The position numbers and the translations under genes were made by a program. From Vibrio astriarenae (GTDB lineage: Bacteria > Pseudomonadota > Gammaproteobacteria > Enterobacterales > Vibrionaceae), in contig NZ_CP047475.1 of the NCBI RefSeq assembly GCF_010587385.1, forward strand, positions 558,001 through 622,000: DNA of 64,000 nt, in the 5' to 3' direction. Below are positions 11,526 through 22,582 of this stretch, in pieces. The first letter of the stretch is position 1. Each line of letters opens with the position of its first letter. Under the pieces are notes generated by a model. The model made no database searches. It worked only from the letters and a program-made list of their open reading frames with translations, and was not told the origin of the DNA.

Positions 11526-12989
11526 ATGACCATTCAATATAAACAAGATTTAGCTCAAATTCGCGCTATGGTTCCAGAGATGCGCCGAGTGAAGTGTATC
11601 CATTTTATCGGTATCGGTGGAGCGGGTATGAGTGGAATCGCCGAGGTTCTTCTTAATGAAGGTTATCAAATCACTGGCTCTGACATTGCTCGAAATGCAG
11701 TAACTCAACGCCTAGAAGATAAAGGCGCCACAATTTTTATCGGTCACCAACAAGAGAACGTCGCACAAGCGAGTGTGGTTGTGGTCTCAACGGCAATCAA
11801 TGAAGAGAACCCGGAGATTGTTGCGGCACGAGAGGCGCGCATTCCCGTTGTACGCCGAGCAGAAATGTTGGCTGAACTGATGCGTTTCAGACACGGTATT
11901 GCCGTGGCTGGCACCCACGGAAAAACAACGACGACTGCACTCGTTACCCAAATTTACTCAGAGGCTGGCCTAGATCCAACGTTTGTGAATGGCGGTCTTG
12001 TCAAGAGTGCGGGCACGAATGCGCGATTAGGCTCAAGCCGCATTCTTATCGCCGAAGCGGACGAGAGTGATGCGTCGTTTTTACACCTTCAACCAATGGT
12101 CAGCATCGTTACAAACATTGAAGCAGACCATATGGATACTTATGGTGGTGATTTCCAGACCCTAAAACAGACCTTTATCGATTTTCTGCACAACCTACCT
12201 TTCTACGGTCAGGCGATTATGTGTGTCGATGACGAAGTGGTTCGTGAGTTGATCCCGCAAGTCAGTCGACAAGTGATCACTTACGGCTTCTCAGAAGATG
12301 CTGACGTGAAGATCACCAATTACCGACAAGATGGACAGCAGGGTAAGTTTGTTGTTACTCGTAAAGATCGTGCTGATCTTGAGATTACGCTGAATATCCC
12401 AGGTCGTCATAATGCACTTAATGCGGCTGCGGCTATTGCTGTTGCCACAGAAGATGATATCTCGGATGAGGCGATCTTAGCGGCCATGGTGGGAACTCAA
12501 GGGACAGGTCGACGCTTTGAACATCTGGGTAGTTTTGACTCGGGTAAGGGCAATGTGATGCTGGTGGATGATTACGGTCATCACCCGACAGAAGTGGATG
12601 TGACTATCAAAGCAGCCCGTAACGGTTGGTCTGATAAGCGTTTGGTGATGATTTTTCAGCCTCACCGTTATAGCCGCACTCGTGATCTGTATGATGACTT
12701 TGCCAATGTTCTAGAGCAGGTCGATGTTTTGGTTATGCTGGATGTCTATTCTGCCGGAGAGCAGCCAATTGCAGGTGCTGATAGCCGCTCTTTATGTCGA
12801 ACGATTCGCGCTCGTGGTGGTATTGACCCAATTTTCGTTGCTGAGCAAGATGCGTTGCCAGCCGTCTTAGCCAATCTCATTCAAGATGGTGACTTAGTCT
12901 TGACACAAGGTGCAGGCGATGTCGGTAAAGTGGCAAAAACACTGGCTAATTTAGAGCTCAATGTCAATAAAATGGCGAGTGGTAACTGA
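11526..12989 (+). CDS. murC: UDP-MurNAc:L-alanine ligase MurC
   Basis: First stem-peptide ligase, adding L-Ala to UDP-MurNAc. The product is 487 aa, with an N-terminal Rossmann domain ([12 protein letters not shown] near 26-37), the ATP loop GTHGKTT at 129-135, [10 protein letters not shown], and the [10 protein letters not shown] motif. It starts immediately after murG. In E. coli ddlB follows murC; here a 139-bp gap with a likely promoter leads straight to ftsQ. Confidence 0.98.
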   Translation: MTIQYKQDLAQIRAMVPEMRRVKCIHFIGIGGAGMSGIAEVLLNEGYQITGSDIARNAVTQRLEDKGATIFIGHQQENVAQASVVVVSTAINEENPEIVAAREARIPVVRRAEMLAELMRFRHGIAVAGTHGKTTTTALVTQIYSEAGLDPTFVNGGLVKSAGTNARLGSSRILIAEADESDASFLHLQPMVSIVTNIEADHMDTYGGDFQTLKQTFIDFLHNLPFYGQAIMCVDDEVVRELIPQVSRQVITYGFSEDADVKITNYRQDGQQGKFVVTRKDRADLEITLNIPGRHNALNAAAAIAVATEDDISDEAILAAMVGTQGTGRRFEHLGSFDSGKGNVMLVDDYGHHPTEVDVTIKAARNGWSDKRLVMIFQPHRYSRTRDLYDDFANVLEQVDVLVMLDVYSAGEQPIAGADSRSLCRTIRARGGIDPIFVAEQDALPAVLANLIQDGDLVLTQGAGDVGKVAKTLANLELNVNKMASGN

Positions 12990-12999
12990 ATCACGTTTT

Positions 13000-13021
13000 A
13001 AATCACATCCCATTGTGATTT
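13000..13021. repeat. 8-bp inverted repeat after murC
   Basis: AAATCACA (13000-13007) and TGTGATTT (13014-13021) are perfect inverted arms around a 6-base loop, 11 bp after the murC stop. No T run follows, so it is not a clear intrinsic terminator; it may stabilise or partly end the upstream transcript. Confidence 0.55.
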
Positions 13022-13035
13022 ATTGCTTTCTTTGT

Positions 13036-13063
13036 TTGCTACTTTTCTTTGCCTTTGTATAAT
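13036..13063 (+). promoter_or_regulatory. Candidate promoter for ftsQAZ
   Basis: A consensus TATAAT -10 (13058-13063) has TTGCTA (13036-13041) 16 bp upstream. A 6-bp hairpin, CCCTGT (13090-13095) with ACAGGG (13100-13105), lies in the resulting leader, before the AAAGGA ribosome site at 13115-13120. Confidence 0.5.
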
Positions 13064-13128
13064 CGCAAGATTGAAGTAAGTGAAAATATCCCTGTAGCAA
13101 CAGGGGCGTCTTAGAAAGGATTGCCAGT

Positions 13129-13911
13129 GTGTTATTAAACACCCTTCAAATGGACGAGAGTCGCACTTATAAATCACTAGTAAAAAAGCATGCCGGAGGC
13201 ATGACATTTTTACTGGTGGTTTTGTTGTTACTTACCTTTCTAATACACTCCGTTATTTCTTGGATGTGGGACGAGGATCGCCTCCCCTTATCAAAGCTCG
13301 TGCTACAAGGTGACTTAAATTATGTCACTGCAGAAAATGTACAATCGGCACTGTCTAACCTAGACCACATTGGTACTTTTATGTCGCAAGATGTGGATGT
13401 TATTCAGCAGTCAGTACAAACGCTGCCGTGGGTTGCACAGGCTTCAATTCGTAAACAGTGGCCAGATACTATTAAAGTCTATCTCACGGAACATACCGCA
13501 GAGGCTGTATGGAACGGCCAAGCGCTACTTAACCCTGCAGGGGAAATATTTGAAGGAGATTTAGGTCTACTTCATGACGATACGGTTAAGTTATACGGGC
13601 CTATCAGTACTCAAGCAGAAGTAATGAAAATATGGCGTTATTTGACCCCGACATTTAAAGACTTGGGGCTAGCGATAACATCATTGGTGCTGAATGAGCG
13701 CCGCGCTTGGCAGATAATACTCGATAACGGTATGAGACTTGAGCTTGGCAAAGAGTCTATGGATGAGCGCATTGATCGCTTCGTATCACTGTATTATCAG
13801 TTAGGCGAGAAAGCGCAGCGCGTTAGCTATATTGACCTAAGATACGACACAGGAGCCGCAATAGGCTGGTTCCCCGAACAGGACATAGAACAAGAGATTA
13901 TCAATGACTAA
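13129..13911 (+). CDS. ftsQ: Cell division protein FtsQ
   Basis: Bitopic inner-membrane divisome protein that recruits FtsL/FtsB. The product is 260 aa from GTG 13129, eight bases after AAAGGA; a later ATG at 13150 has no comparable ribosome site. It has a cytoplasmic tail, a membrane span at about residues 26-43, the POTRA domain (starting LSKLVLQGDLNYVT) and the FtsQ beta domain with VLNERRAWQIILDNGMRLELG. Weakly conserved in sequence but unmistakable in place. It overlaps ftsA by 8 bp. Confidence 0.95.
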   Translation: MLLNTLQMDESRTYKSLVKKHAGGMTFLLVVLLLLTFLIHSVISWMWDEDRLPLSKLVLQGDLNYVTAENVQSALSNLDHIGTFMSQDVDVIQQSVQTLPWVAQASIRKQWPDTIKVYLTEHTAEAVWNGQALLNPAGEIFEGDLGLLHDDTVKLYGPISTQAEVMKIWRYLTPTFKDLGLAITSLVLNERRAWQIILDNGMRLELGKESMDERIDRFVSLYYQLGEKAQRVSYIDLRYDTGAAIGWFPEQDIEQEIIND

Positions 13912-15166
13912 GGCCAGTGACGACAACATTATTGTTGGATTGGATATCGGTACTGCCACAGTGTCCGCGCTGGTGGGTGAAGTACTTCCCGATGGACAAA
14001 TAAACATCATCGGTGCAGGCTCTAGTCCTTCTCGAGGCATGGATAAAGGTGGTGTTAACGACCTAGAATCTGTGGTGAAGTCTGTCCAAAGAGCTATCGA
14101 TCAAGCTGAATTGATGTCTGAATACCAGATCAGCTCAGTCTATCTCTCTCTTTCAGGCCGACATATTGCGAGCCGTATAGAGAAAGGAATGGGAACCATC
14201 TCTGAAGAAGAGGTGTCCCAAGATGATATGGACCGTGCTATTCACACTGCGAAATCAATTAAAATTGGTGAAGAGCAGAGAATTTTGCATGTGATCCCCC
14301 AAGAGTTCACCATCGACTACCAAGAAGGTATCAAGAATCCGCTTGGCTTATCGGGTGTTCGCATGGAGGTCAGTGTTCATCTCATCAGCTGCCATAACGA
14401 TATGGCAAGAAACATTATCAAAGCAGTTGAGCGTTGTGGGCTTAAAGTCGAGCAACTGGTGTACTCAGGTTTAGCCGCGAGTAACGCAGTCATCACCGAA
14501 GATGAACGTGAACTTGGCGTCTGTGTTGTCGATATTGGTGCTGGTACCATGGATATCTCAATCTGGACAGGCGGAGCTCTGCGTCACACTGAGGTATTTA
14601 CCTATGCGGGCAATGCCGTGACAAGCGATATTGCTTTTGCCTTTGGCACGCCAGTCGGTGATGCTGAAGAAATAAAAGTGAAGTATGGTTGCGCTCTCAG
14701 TGAACTGGTGAGTAAAGACGATACAGTTAACGTTCCTAGCGTTGGCGGGCGTCCATCACGCAGTCTACAGCGACAAACGCTGTCAGAAGTGATAGAGCCG
14801 CGCTACACTGAACTAATGGGACTGGTCAATCAGACATTAGATTCAGTTCAAGCTAAGTTGCGCGATGATGGTATCAAACATCATTTAGCTGCTGGTGTGG
14901 TTCTCACCGGTGGCGCTGCGCAAATTGAGGGATTAGTAGAATGTGCGGAGCGAGTGTTCCGCAATCAAGTACGAGTGGGCAAGCCCTTAGAGGTAAGCGG
15001 TCTTACAGACTATGTAAAAGAACCGTACCACTCCACGGCAGTTGGATTACTTCATTATGCGAAGGATAGTCAAGTAGGGGATGAAGTTGAGTTTTCTGAG
15101 CCAAAGCGCCAGTCAGTCTCTAACCTATTTGGTCGCTTGCGTAATTGGATACAAAAAGAGTTTTAA
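13904..15166 (+). CDS. ftsA: Cell division protein FtsA
   Basis: Actin-like ATPase that tethers FtsZ filaments to the inner membrane. The product is 420 aa. Phosphate-binding loops are IIVGLDIGTATVSALVGE near residue 9 and CVVDIGAGTMDISIW near 205; the VVLTGGAAQIEGL motif is near 328. The C-terminal FGRLRNWIQKEF is the amphipathic membrane-targeting helix. It lies 32 bp upstream of ftsZ with GGAGATAAC before the ftsZ start. Confidence 0.98.
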   Translation: MTKASDDNIIVGLDIGTATVSALVGEVLPDGQINIIGAGSSPSRGMDKGGVNDLESVVKSVQRAIDQAELMSEYQISSVYLSLSGRHIASRIEKGMGTISEEEVSQDDMDRAIHTAKSIKIGEEQRILHVIPQEFTIDYQEGIKNPLGLSGVRMEVSVHLISCHNDMARNIIKAVERCGLKVEQLVYSGLAASNAVITEDERELGVCVVDIGAGTMDISIWTGGALRHTEVFTYAGNAVTSDIAFAFGTPVGDAEEIKVKYGCALSELVSKDDTVNVPSVGGRPSRSLQRQTLSEVIEPRYTELMGLVNQTLDSVQAKLRDDGIKHHLAAGVVLTGGAAQIEGLVECAERVFRNQVRVGKPLEVSGLTDYVKEPYHSTAVGLLHYAKDSQVGDEVEFSEPKRQSVSNLFGRLRNWIQKEF

Positions 15167-15198
15167 ACCTGAACAACAGGGTAAAACGGAGATAACAA

Positions 15199-16446
15199 AT
15201 GTTTGAACCGATGAATGAAATGTCAGACGATGCAGTAATTAAAGTCGTAGGTGTTGGCGGCGGCGGCGGTAATGCTGTCGAACACATGGTTAGAGAGTCT
15301 ATCGAAGGCGTACAGTTCGTTAGTGTTAACACTGATGCACAGGCACTTCGCAAGTCTACAGTAAACAGCGTAATCCAGATCGGTGGTGATATGACCAAAG
15401 GTTTGGGTGCTGGTGCAAACCCTCAAGTAGGGCGTGACGCAGCTCTCGAAGACAGAGAAAGAATTAAAGAAGAGCTAGTAGGCGCCGATATGGTGTTTAT
15501 AGCTGCCGGTATGGGCGGCGGTACAGGTACCGGTGCTGCACCAGTGATTGCTGAAGTGGCGAAAGAGCTTGGCATTCTTACTGTTGCTGTTGTGACGAAA
15601 CCATTCAGTTTTGAAGGTAAAAAGCGTTTGGCGTTTGCCGAGCAGGGTATTGATGAGCTTTCTAAGCACGTTGACTCTTTGATTACAATTCCAAACGAGA
15701 AACTGCTTAAGGTTCTTGGCCGAGGAATCACACTGCTAGAAGCGTTTGCTAGCGCGAACGATGTTCTAAAAAATGCGGTTCAGGGTATTGCCGAGCTGAT
15801 TACTCGCCCAGGTATGATTAACGTCGACTTTGCTGACGTTCGTACTGTGATGTCAGAAATGGGTCACGCTATGATGGGTAGCGGTATTGCCAAAGGTGAA
15901 GATCGTGCAGAAGAAGCGGCTGAAATGGCGATTTCTAGCCCGCTACTAGAAGACATTGATCTCGCGGGAGCGCGTGGTGTTCTTGTTAACATCACGGCAG
16001 GCTTAGACATGCGCCTTGATGAGTTTGAGATTGTTGGTAATACGGTGAAAGCGTTTGCTTCGGATAATGCCACTGTGGTTATCGGTACTTCTCTAGACCC
16101 AGATATGGCAGATGAGATTCGCGTTACTGTTGTTGCTACAGGTATCGGTAATGAGCGTAAGCCAGACATCACACTAGTGGCGGGTGGCAAGGCGAAGCCA
16201 GCACAGTCAGCTCAATCAGCACCAGTAACAACTCAACAACCAGTAGCGGCAAAAGAAGAGAAAGTGGCACCAACTTTGCAAAACCCAAGTGTTCAGCAAA
16301 GTGCGGCAGAAACTAGCCCTGCACCTTCTCAGCCAGCATCACCTTCTGTAGGTTCTGCAGGCGCTCAGACTGCTGCGGCTCCGAAGCAAGAAAAAGAGAA
16401 TGGATACCTTGATATTCCAGCATTCTTGCGTCGTCAGGCTGACTAA
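15199..16446 (+). CDS. ftsZ: Cell division GTPase FtsZ
   Basis: Tubulin homologue that polymerises into the Z ring. The product is 415 aa. The tubulin signature GGGTGTGA is at 106-113 and the T3/T4 loops are complete; [15 protein letters not shown] forms the T7 synergy region. An unstructured linker rich in Ala, Gln and Pro (about 325-400) leads to the C-terminal peptide [13 protein letters not shown], the docking site for FtsA, ZipA and other partners. It ends the division part of the cluster; lpxC follows after 119 bp. Confidence 0.99.
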   Translation: MFEPMNEMSDDAVIKVVGVGGGGGNAVEHMVRESIEGVQFVSVNTDAQALRKSTVNSVIQIGGDMTKGLGAGANPQVGRDAALEDRERIKEELVGADMVFIAAGMGGGTGTGAAPVIAEVAKELGILTVAVVTKPFSFEGKKRLAFAEQGIDELSKHVDSLITIPNEKLLKVLGRGITLLEAFASANDVLKNAVQGIAELITRPGMINVDFADVRTVMSEMGHAMMGSGIAKGEDRAEEAAEMAISSPLLEDIDLAGARGVLVNITAGLDMRLDEFEIVGNTVKAFASDNATVVIGTSLDPDMADEIRVTVVATGIGNERKPDITLVAGGKAKPAQSAQSAPVTTQQPVAAKEEKVAPTLQNPSVQQSAAETSPAPSQPASPSVGSAGAQTAAAPKQEKENGYLDIPAFLRRQAD

Positions 16447-16473
16447 GTCGAGAAAAGAACATCTCCGACCACG

Positions 16474-16536
16474 GTCAAAATTTGACTTTGGTCAAAAAGC
16501 TGGTAGCATTTGCGGTCGCTGGTAATGTCGACCGCA
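16474..16536 (+). promoter_or_regulatory. lpxC upstream region: promoter, overlapping palindromes and leader hairpin
   Basis: GGTCAAA occurs at about 16473 and again at 16490, with TTTGAC between, giving two overlapping inverted repeats. The central TTGACT (16482-16487) also makes a -35 with TAGCAT (16504-16509) at 16-bp spacing. Further down, TGCGGTCG (16511-16518) and CGACCGCA (16529-16536) form an 8-bp hairpin in the lpxC leader. A site where a repressor covers the -35 would look like this; that is inference. Confidence 0.45.
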
Positions 16537-16565
16537 GTTTGTAACATTGTTGTAGAGGCAAGCAG

Positions 16566-17483
16566 ATGATTAGACAACGTACATTGAAAGAAATAGTGAA
16601 AACAACTGGTGTGGGTCTCCACTCTGGTCGTAAAGTCACGCTTACGCTACGTCCAGCTGCTGCTAATACAGGTGTTATCTACCGTCGTACTGACCTAACT
16701 CCACCTGTTGATTTCCCAGCAGATGCAGAGTCAGTGCGCGATACTATGCTTTGTACCGCTTTGGTTAATGATCAAGGTGTGCGTATTTCGACTGTTGAGC
16801 ATTTGAATGCTGCGCTCGCTGGAATGGGCATTGATAACGTGATTATCGAAGTCGATGCGCCTGAAATTCCAATTATGGACGGCAGTGCGAGTCCGTTTGT
16901 TTACCTTATCCAGCAAGCGGGTATTGAAACACTCAATGCACCAAAACGATACATTCGCATCAAGAAACCAGTGCGTATTGAAGATGGCGATAAGTGGGCA
17001 GAGCTTGTTCCATTTAACGGCTTCCGCATGGACTTTGAGATTGAATTTGATCACCCAGCGATTGACTCTGATGAGCAACATTTGCTGTTTGATTTCTCAT
17101 CACAAGGTTTTGTGAAAGACATCTCTCGTGCTCGTACATTTGGCTTTATGCGTGATATCGAATACTTACAATCACAGAACCTTGTTCTGGGTGGCAGTTT
17201 CGACAACGCTATTGTTCTGGATGAGTACCGTATTCTTAACGAAGAAGGCCTTCGTTTCGAAAATGAGTTTGTCACTCACAAAGTGTTAGATGCTATTGGT
17301 GACTTATACATGTGTGGTCACGCTATTGTTGGTGAATTACGTGCATTCAAATCAGGTCATGGCCTAAATAACCAACTTCTACGCGCGGTTCTTGCAGACC
17401 AAGAAGCGTGGGAGTGGGCGACCTTTGATGAAGAAGTGGGCTCACCAGTGGCGTTTGCTGAACCTAATATGGTGCTAGCGTAA
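16566..17483 (+). CDS. lpxC: UDP-3-O-acyl-GlcNAc deacetylase LpxC
   Basis: Zn-dependent deacetylase that commits UDP-3-O-acyl-GlcNAc to lipid A synthesis in the cytoplasm. The product is 305 aa, the usual length. It starts [21 protein letters not shown] and contains [15 protein letters not shown] (the first zinc His) and [11 protein letters not shown] (the His and Asp zinc ligands). The C-terminal region needed for FtsH-dependent turnover in E. coli is present but ends in its own sequence, FAEPNMVLA. It sits directly after ftsZ, as in E. coli. Confidence 0.98.
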   Translation: MIRQRTLKEIVKTTGVGLHSGRKVTLTLRPAAANTGVIYRRTDLTPPVDFPADAESVRDTMLCTALVNDQGVRISTVEHLNAALAGMGIDNVIIEVDAPEIPIMDGSASPFVYLIQQAGIETLNAPKRYIRIKKPVRIEDGDKWAELVPFNGFRMDFEIEFDHPAIDSDEQHLLFDFSSQGFVKDISRARTFGFMRDIEYLQSQNLVLGGSFDNAIVLDEYRILNEEGLRFENEFVTHKVLDAIGDLYMCGHAIVGELRAFKSGHGLNNQLLRAVLADQEAWEWATFDEEVGSPVAFAEPNMVLA

Positions 17484-17502
17484 ACCTACGCGAAGATTTC
17501 TG

Positions 17503-17530
17503 AAAACCAGGCCTCGAGCCTGGTTTTTTT
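17503..17530 (+). terminator. Terminator after lpxC
   Basis: A 10-bp perfect stem, AAAACCAGGC (17503-17512) with GCCTGGTTTT (17518-17527), around CTCGA, runs into a T tract to 17530. It marks the end of the dcw/lpxC transcript; the A run on its left may also let it work on the opposing dciA transcript. Confidence 0.9.
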
Positions 17531-17541
17531 ATACCTGCGAA

Positions 17542-17997
17542 TTATGAGGGCCGCTTTTTAGATAGTTGAGCAATGCGCTCCAAGCGTCTTTTCACTTTAT
17601 CGGGGGCATTTGCTGCTATATGCAATAGGTTATTTGCAGCATTTTCGGAGATAGGCTCTCGTTTAGGACGGAACTCTTTTTGTTGGCGCTGACGATAGAT
17701 CTCTGGGTTGATCTTGACTTCAATGCCCATCAAGCGACCATAGCCAGATTGTCTCGCTTGGTTAAGAATGTTGAGGCGGTCGTAGTCGAGACGCATTTTA
17801 ACCGCAGCGGATGCGGCCTCAATGATCAATAAATTATTTTCGATGTTAGCGACACGACAGTGTGCTTCTACTCCAGGCGGTAAGATCGAGTTGATCAACT
17901 GTTGTAGCGCTAAGATCTCTTGGGCTTTCTCCTGGATCTTTTTAAGCGCATCACTACCAGCGATGTCTGAAGTCGAGGTCGGTCTATGATCGCGCAT
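17542..17997 (-). CDS. dciA: DciA (DUF721), replicative helicase loader
   Basis: DciA is the ancestral bacterial loader of the DnaB replicative helicase, used where DnaC or DnaI is absent; Vibrio cholerae DciA has been studied. I choose ATG 17997 (MRDHRPTSTSDIAGS), which has AGGAT seven bases upstream, giving 151 aa. A GTG at 18051 would add 18 residues and also has a purine-rich tract before it. The DUF721 KH-like fold spans about residues 20-100 (ALQQLINSILPPGVEAHCRVANIENNLLIIEA); the basic tail, rich in Arg and Lys, is likely disordered. It lies between lpxC and secA, transcribed against both. Confidence 0.88.
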   Translation of the reverse strand: MRDHRPTSTSDIAGSDALKKIQEKAQEILALQQLINSILPPGVEAHCRVANIENNLLIIEAASAAVKMRLDYDRLNILNQARQSGYGRLMGIEVKINPEIYRQRQQKEFRPKREPISENAANNLLHIAANAPDKVKRRLERIAQLSKKRPS

Positions 17998-18051
17998 GGT
18001 ATATCCTATGTGGGCTGAAGCGTCTTGTTTTATGTTACGCCACAAATTCAC

Positions 18052-18336
18052 CTCCCTCCAGCAATAGTGGTGTTTACCCCCAGTTATTTGCCTAGTTCGT
18101 CAGCAATCTCTTGTCGAAAACTAAGTATGCTTCAAACAAATGCATACTTAATTGGTTGTTATTGGAAAAATTCCTTAAACTGTGGGCACTTTTTTGTTTG
18201 ACGCCTTGAAAACAAAGACGTTTGCCTCCATATCACTGATACATGATTTATCTCAGTATCCTTAGTTTTTTGAACGGGTAGAGACACAAGGCTTAAGAGT
18301 GATCCGAAAGGATTGGACAACGAGAGATTCACAGAA
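18052..18336. promoter_or_regulatory. dciA-secA intergenic region with a 9-bp inverted repeat; no secM
   Basis: Divergent control region. TAAGTATGC (18122-18130) and GCATACTTA (18142-18150) are perfect inverted arms around 11 bases. I find no open frame with a signal peptide and an arrest sequence like E. coli SecM. A TTGACG at 18198-18203 could be a -35 for secA but lacks a good partner. Confidence 0.5.
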
Positions 18337-21066
18337 ATGATAACTAAGTTACTGACCAAAGTTATTGGTAGTCGTAATGATCGAACATTACGTCGTTTAA
18401 GAAAAATTGTAAAAGAAATCAATAACTACGAGCCTACGTTCGAGGCGCTTAGTGATGAAGAACTGAAAGCGAAAACGATCGAGTTTCGTGAGCGTATTGA
18501 GAAAGGTGAATCGCTAGATCAACTTCTACCAGAAGCGTTCGCAACGGTACGTGAAGCGTCTAAGCGTGTTTACGGCATGCGCCACTTTGATGTACAGCTC
18601 ATTGGCGGCATGGTATTGAATGCCGGTCAAATCGCAGAGATGCGCACGGGTGAAGGTAAAACCCTAACAGCGACGCTACCAGCTTATCTGAACGCACTGG
18701 CAGGTAAGGGTGTTCACGTTGTAACAGTGAATGACTACCTAGCAACACGTGATGCTGAAACCAACCGACCACTATTCGAGTTCTTAGGTATGACCGTTGG
18801 TATCAACGTACCAAACATGCCGCCTCAAGCGAAAAAAGAAGCCTACCAAGCAGATATTCTTTACGGCACCAACAACGAATTTGGTTTTGACTACTTGCGT
18901 GACAACATGGCGTTCCGTAGTGAAGACCGCGTGCAGCGCGAGCGTTTCTTCGCGGTTGTCGATGAGGTTGACTCAATTCTTATCGATGAAGCGCGTACTC
19001 CTCTTATTATCTCTGGCCCAGCTGAAGATAGCTCTGATCTTTACACTCGTATCAACACGCTGATTCCTTCTCTTGAAAAGCAAGATCAGGAAGATTCAGA
19101 AGAGTACCGCGGTGACGGTCACTACACTGTGGATGAGAAGTCTAAGCAAGTACACTTGACTGAAACGGGTCAAGAGTTCGTTGAAGAGCTGATGATCAAA
19201 AATGGTCTAATGGAAGAGGGTGATACGCTGTACTCACCAACCAACATTAGCTTACTACATCACGTTAATGCCGCGCTTCGAGCCCATGTTCTATTTGAAA
19301 AAGACGTGGACTACATCGTTAATGAAGAAGGCGAAGTGGTTATCGTCGATGAACATACTGGCCGTACGATGCCTGGTCGCCGTTGGTCAGAAGGCCTGCA
19401 TCAAGCGGTGGAAGCGAAAGAAGGCGTTAAGATTCAAAACGAGAACCAGACGCTGGCTTCTATCACGTTCCAGAACTACTTCCGTCTTTACGAAAAACTG
19501 TCTGGCATGACTGGTACAGCAGACACTGAAGCATTCGAATTCCAGTCCATCTATGGTCTGGAAACGGTGGTTATTCCAACCAACAAACCGATGATTCGTG
19601 ATGATATGGCGGATGTGGTGTACCGTACGGAAGCAGAGAAGTTCGCTGCAATCATTGAAGATATCAAAGCTCGCGTAGAAAAAGGTCAGCCTTCATTGGT
19701 AGGTACCGTCTCTATCGAGAAGTCTGAATTGCTATCCAATGCCCTGAAAAAATCGGGTATCAAACACAATGTTCTTAACGCCAAATTCCACGAGAAGGAA
19801 GCGGAGATTGTCGCTGAAGCAGGTATGCCAGGCGCTGTAACGATTGCGACTAACATGGCTGGTCGTGGTACGGATATTGTACTTGGCGGTAGCTGGGCGG
19901 CAAAAGTTGAACAACTAGACAACCCAACCAAAGAGCAAATTGACGCGATCAAAGCAGAGTGGAAAGTCATTCACGATCAAGTGCTAGAAGCGGGTGGTTT
20001 GCACATCATTGGTACTGAGCGTCATGAATCACGCCGTATCGATAACCAGCTACGTGGTCGTTCTGGTCGTCAGGGTGATGCGGGCTCTTCTCGTTTCTAC
20101 CTATCGATGGAAGACTCGCTATTGCGTATTTTCACTTCAGAACGTATGGCAAGTCTTATCCAAAGTGGTATGGATGAGGGTGAAGCGATCGAGAGTAAGA
20201 TGTTATCTCGCTCTATCGAAAAAGCGCAGCGTAAAGTAGAAGGCCGTAACTTCGATATTCGTAAACAGCTTCTTGAATTTGATGATGTGGCGAATGATCA
20301 GCGTAAAGTCGTTTACGAACTTCGTGACGAGTTAATGGGTGTTGATGACATCAGTGAAATGATCGAACACAACCGCGAAGATGTGTTCACTTCAATCATT
20401 GATGAGTACATCCCACCGCAATCGCTTGAGGATATGTGGGACGTTTCAGGTCTAGAAGATCGCTTGAAAGCAGACTTTGATTTGCATCTAGAGATCCAAT
20501 CATGGCTAGACGAAGACGATAAGCTTTATGAAGAAGCGCTGCGTGCGAAGATCCTCAACGCTTCTATCGACGCTTACAAGCAGAAAGAAGAAGTGGTTGG
20601 CGCACAAGTGCTGCGTAACTTCGAAAAATCTGTGATGCTACAAACACTCGATACATTATGGAAAGAGCACCTAGCGGCAATGGATCACTTGCGTCAGGGT
20701 ATCCACCTGCGCGGTTACGCACAGAAAAACCCGAAACAAGAGTATAAGCGTGAATCGTTTGAGCTGTTTGAAGGTCTGCTAGAAACTCTAAAGTTTGATG
20801 TGATTCAGGTGCTATCTCGCGTTCGCGTTCAGCAACAAGAAGAAGTTGAGCGTATGGAGGCTCAACGCCGAGCTCAAGCTGAAGAAGCGGCTCGCCGTGC
20901 TCAAGCGCAACATGCTGCGGCAGAAAATCAACTTGCAGATGGCGAAGAAGCGGTTCAAGACCACAATCAACCTATGGTTCGTGAAGAACGTAAAGTAGGT
21001 CGAAACGAGCCTTGTCCTTGTGGCAGTGGTAAGAAATACAAACAGTGTCACGGTAAAATCAATTAG
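18337..21066 (+). CDS. secA: Preprotein translocase ATPase SecA
   Basis: Motor ATPase that drives unfolded preproteins through SecYEG. The start is ATG 18337 ([15 protein letters not shown]), giving 909 aa; a TTG at 18313 is in frame but would add atypical residues. Walker A RTGEGKT is at 103-109, Walker B IDEAR follows, NBD2 has [10 protein letters not shown], and the C-terminal zinc-binding motif [13 protein letters not shown] that contacts SecB is intact. An Ala/Gln/Glu-rich linker precedes it. The neighbours lpxC, dciA and mutT match other vibrios as I recall them. Confidence 0.98.
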   Translation: MITKLLTKVIGSRNDRTLRRLRKIVKEINNYEPTFEALSDEELKAKTIEFRERIEKGESLDQLLPEAFATVREASKRVYGMRHFDVQLIGGMVLNAGQIAEMRTGEGKTLTATLPAYLNALAGKGVHVVTVNDYLATRDAETNRPLFEFLGMTVGINVPNMPPQAKKEAYQADILYGTNNEFGFDYLRDNMAFRSEDRVQRERFFAVVDEVDSILIDEARTPLIISGPAEDSSDLYTRINTLIPSLEKQDQEDSEEYRGDGHYTVDEKSKQVHLTETGQEFVEELMIKNGLMEEGDTLYSPTNISLLHHVNAALRAHVLFEKDVDYIVNEEGEVVIVDEHTGRTMPGRRWSEGLHQAVEAKEGVKIQNENQTLASITFQNYFRLYEKLSGMTGTADTEAFEFQSIYGLETVVIPTNKPMIRDDMADVVYRTEAEKFAAIIEDIKARVEKGQPSLVGTVSIEKSELLSNALKKSGIKHNVLNAKFHEKEAEIVAEAGMPGAVTIATNMAGRGTDIVLGGSWAAKVEQLDNPTKEQIDAIKAEWKVIHDQVLEAGGLHIIGTERHESRRIDNQLRGRSGRQGDAGSSRFYLSMEDSLLRIFTSERMASLIQSGMDEGEAIESKMLSRSIEKAQRKVEGRNFDIRKQLLEFDDVANDQRKVVYELRDELMGVDDISEMIEHNREDVFTSIIDEYIPPQSLEDMWDVSGLEDRLKADFDLHLEIQSWLDEDDKLYEEALRAKILNASIDAYKQKEEVVGAQVLRNFEKSVMLQTLDTLWKEHLAAMDHLRQGIHLRGYAQKNPKQEYKRESFELFEGLLETLKFDVIQVLSRVRVQQQEEVERMEAQRRAQAEEAARRAQAQHAAAENQLADGEEAVQDHNQPMVREERKVGRNEPCPCGSGKKYKQCHGKIN

Positions 21067-21090
21067 CGTGATAGTTGTAAATTAATAGAA

Positions 21091-21114
21091 AGAGTCGCTT
21101 AGGCGGCTCTTTTT
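21091..21114 (+). terminator. Terminator after secA
   Basis: AGAGTCGC (21091-21098) pairs with GCGGCTCT (21103-21110), with one G-T pair, and TTTT follows. The ribosome site of mutT (GGAGAAAGG) begins seven bases further on. Confidence 0.8.
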
Positions 21115-21130
21115 GTATCGGGAGAAAGGT

Positions 21131-21532
21131 ATGAAAAGAGTACACATAGTCGCAGGAATTATTCTTAGTGCTGATAAGCGTCAGGTATATATCACCAAAA
21201 GGCCGAGCGATAAACATAAGGGGGGCTTTTGGGAGTTTCCAGGTGGCAAAGTTGAGGATGGTGAAGCGATAGAACAGGCGATGTCACGCGAGTTGCTTGA
21301 AGAGATTGGCATTGAAGTGACAAAGCAGTCTCATTATCAGCACTTAGAGTTTGATTACACAGATAAATCATTAAAGTTCGACTTTATCTGTATTGAAGCG
21401 TTCCAACATCAACCTTTTGGCAAGGAAGGGCAGCAGGGAAAATGGGTCGATATCCGTCAATTGCCAGAATACGCTTTTCCTGAAGCCAACGTGCCAATCT
21501 TAGAGCGTGTGGTAAAGGAATTCGCAGAGTAA
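21131..21532 (+). CDS. mutT: 8-oxo-dGTP diphosphatase MutT
   Basis: Nudix hydrolase that removes oxidised guanine nucleotides from the pool and so prevents A-to-C transversions. The start is ATG 21131, with GGAGAAAGG just upstream; the product is 133 aa, standard length. The Nudix box G-x5-E-x7-RELLEEIGI is complete at 39-61. It lies just after the secA terminator, as in E. coli, so expression probably depends on read-through or a promoter inside secA. Confidence 0.95.
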   Translation: MKRVHIVAGIILSADKRQVYITKRPSDKHKGGFWEFPGGKVEDGEAIEQAMSRELLEEIGIEVTKQSHYQHLEFDYTDKSLKFDFICIEAFQHQPFGKEGQQGKWVDIRQLPEYAFPEANVPILERVVKEFAE

Positions 21533-21613
21533 AGAGGAACTCACTCTAGTCAGCGCTTGAAATAATTGGTAGGTTAATTAGTTGAGTTAACATCCCCCAC
21601 AAAAACTTGCTGA

Positions 21614-22546
<933 letters not shown>

Positions 22547-22554
22547 TTACATAA

Positions 22555-22582
22555 CTATGCGCTGGTTTATACCAGCGCATAG
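22555..22582 (+). terminator. Strong hairpin after dapB (no T run)
   Basis: CTATGCGCTGG (22555-22565) and CCAGCGCATAG (22572-22582) form a perfect 11-bp stem, eight bases after the dapB stop. Only CCATTTCCC follows, so intrinsic termination would be weak; it may protect the transcript's 3' end. Confidence 0.55.

Noticed and set aside
13000..13021. Possible CRP site after murC
   Set aside because: The half sites are in the opposite order (TCACA-N6-TGTGA, not TGTGA-N6-TCACA), so it is not a CRP site.
18159..18422. Reverse open frame over the secA start as a possible small gene or SecM substitute
   Set aside because: It is antisense to secA, has no signal peptide and no arrest motif, and overlaps conserved SecA codons.
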